64,000 bases of DNA. Origin: Actinacidiphila acididurans. GTDB taxonomy: Bacteria > Actinomycetota > Actinomycetes > Streptomycetales > Streptomycetaceae. Positions 62,981 to 64,000 of this stretch are shown here, piece after piece. The DNA lies in NCBI RefSeq assembly GCF_016918855.1, contig NZ_JADKYB010000007.1, forward strand, positions 309,623 through 373,622, in the 5' to 3' direction. Position 1 is the first letter of the stretch; each line of letters starts with the position of its first letter. The notes under the pieces are model-generated. The model saw only the letters and a program-made list of their open reading frames with translations, was not told where the DNA came from and ran no database searches. The translations under genes were made by a program, and so were the position numbers.

Positions 62981-63898
62981 TCAGGCCGCCAGGGCGAACT
63001 CCGGCGGCCCGCGTCTGGTCACCGAGTGCCGCAGCCACACCGAACGGTGCCGGGCCCGGATCCCCCGCCCGTCCGCCCGGCCGTGCCGCAGCGGGTAGGG
63101 GGCCCGTGCCGCGAGCACCGACAGCAGCGCGTGGGCGCGGCGCAGCGCGGCTGCCGGGGAGAGCCGGGTGGTGCCGCGCACCCGCCGCGACAGCCGGACC
63201 AGCTTCCACAGCGCGGCCTCGCCGCGGCGCAGCAGCAGACCCGCCACCACCGCGGCCAGCAAGTGGCCGAGCAGCATCGGCAGCGAGCACACCGGCAGGG
63301 CCGTCAGTACCGCGCGCCAGCCGGCGCCGCCGCCTGCGGATCCGGCGGACATGCCAGGCATTCCCGGCATGGACGTCATTCCGGCTGCCCCGGACATTCC
63401 GATCGCGTGCGCCGCCCCCGGCGTCGACCCGAACGCCGACGGGTCCAGGCCCGCGCGGCTCACCACTGCCCGGGCGGTCTCGGCGGTCAGCCGGAAACCG
63501 TGCGTGCCGCACACCAGCCGGGCGGCCACGGCCAGCAGACTTCCGCCACCGGTCCCGGCGCCCGTACCGCTTGCGCCGGCCGGCGCGGTGAGGACGGAGG
63601 CCGGAAGGGCCGCGCAGGCCTGGCCCATGCTGAACACCGCGTGCAGCGCGATCTGCCCGACCGCCAGCAGTGCCGCGATGCCGGGCAGCGTCCTTTCGCG
63701 CCCGGCCAGCGGGGCGACCACCGCGAACACCGCGAGCCAGCCCAGCACCAGTGACCAGCCCGGCACCGTACGTCCCGAGGCCAGCGTGTGCCCGGCCGCG
63801 GCCAGCACGACGCAGACCGCGGTGAACACCGCGGCCCGCAGCACTCTCAAGCCGGCGCCTGCGCGCACGGTGGCGGGGGAAGCCATGACGGGCGACAT
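62981..63898 (-). CDS. Membrane protein with Met-rich loop, first gene of the copper operon
   Basis: The 305-residue protein has about five to six membrane helices (about 20-38, 48-63, 75-92, 200-225 among them). A periplasmic loop (about 165-190) carries MSGAAGMTSMPGMPGM, a run of MxxM motifs suited to Cu(I). The third helix also has His/Met (LHAVFSMGQACA). The C-terminus is basic and cytoplasmic. I do not recognise a named family, and copper binding is inferred from composition and location. The ATG at 63898 has GGTGAGAAG upstream. The ATG at 63886 is an alternative. Only 102 bp of leader remain in the window. Confidence 0.78.
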   Translation of the reverse strand: MSPVMASPATVRAGAGLRVLRAAVFTAVCVVLAAAGHTLASGRTVPGWSLVLGWLAVFAVVAPLAGRERTLPGIAALLAVGQIALHAVFSMGQACAALPASVLTAPAGASGTGAGTGGGSLLAVAARLVCGTHGFRLTAETARAVVSRAGLDPSAFGSTPGAAHAIGMSGAAGMTSMPGMPGMSAGSAGGGAGWRAVLTALPVCSLPMLLGHLLAAVVAGLLLRRGEAALWKLVRLSRRVRGTTRLSPAAALRRAHALLSVLAARAPYPLRHGRADGRGIRARHRSVWLRHSVTRRGPPEFALAA

Positions 63899-64000
63899 CT
63901 TCTCACCGCGGCCTCGCCCGGCCCACAGTGGGTGGCCACGTGATGGGGGTCTCGTCCCGTTACGGGGCTGTTTCGCCACGCCGCCCATACACCCGTCCGC

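Overview
The window is very GC-rich, uses GTG starts freely, has frequent GTGA/ATGA start-stop overlaps, and carries lineage markers (DUF5326 and DUF6344-type proteins, a fused CydDC exporter, a DtpA-type copper operon). It is a chromosomal segment of a Streptomyces or close relative (Streptomycetaceae). From memory, the order thiC, metallophosphoesterase, LacI regulator, hisC, cydAB-cydDC, ABC operon, serS, pheA, DyP/copper operon matches the SCO3920s-SCO3960s of S. coelicolor. That interval lies a few tens of genes from dnaA/oriC. Two replication features seen here fit such a position: four perfect copies of a parS-like palindrome (11.2-16.1 kb) and a cluster of DnaA boxes between serS and pheA (55.26-55.62 kb).

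Layout. 0-3.2 kb: the 3'-truncated end of a giant minus-strand protein with an eCIS-cargo-type N-terminus and a deaminase-like C-terminal toxin domain, next to a fragment of a small gene and a VanX-type dipeptidase. 4.2-8.6 kb: a phosphatase, a methyltransferase and a LAL-type ATPase that has lost its HTH and its Walker A lysine. 8.7-16.6 kb: a secreted GH3 glycosidase with two F5/8C domains, a serine hydrolase, an MFS pump with a MarR regulator, and a Nudix hydrolase. 16.8-26.3 kb: cystathionine gamma-lyase family enzyme, holin-like membrane protein, cupin, DUF5326 protein, YibE/F protein, thiC under a TPP riboswitch, a membrane protein, a PPP-family phosphoesterase and a LacI regulator. 26.9-34.5 kb: hisC and the cytochrome bd operon cydA-cydB-cydDC behind a Rex-type operator. 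34.8-48 kb: mixed housekeeping and accessory enzymes, a GT39-like membrane protein, an LLM oxidoreductase, a MerR regulator with a possible second DNA-binding tail, and a fused alpha/beta-hydrolase-SDR. 48.4-52.0 kb: a four-gene ABC operon (ATPase, permease, ATPase, permease). 52.1-56.6 kb: rhomboid-like protein, HAD phosphatase, serS, DnaA-box cluster, pheA. 56.7-63.9 kb: a minus-strand copper operon, read from 63.9 kb down as Met-rich membrane protein, YcnI, Sco1, PCu(A)C chaperone, CopC-CopD fusion, Tat-exported DyP peroxidase.

How it works together. The copper operon is built to move copper outside the membrane and support a secreted haem peroxidase. The cyd operon, with its Rex site, responds to NADH/NAD+. 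MarR probably controls itself and the MFS pump through shared half-sites. Short tandem repeats (9, 12, 22 and 39 bp) recur between and inside genes and have lengthened several proteins. No CRISPR array, tRNA, rRNA, insertion sequence, prophage or biosynthetic gene cluster was seen.
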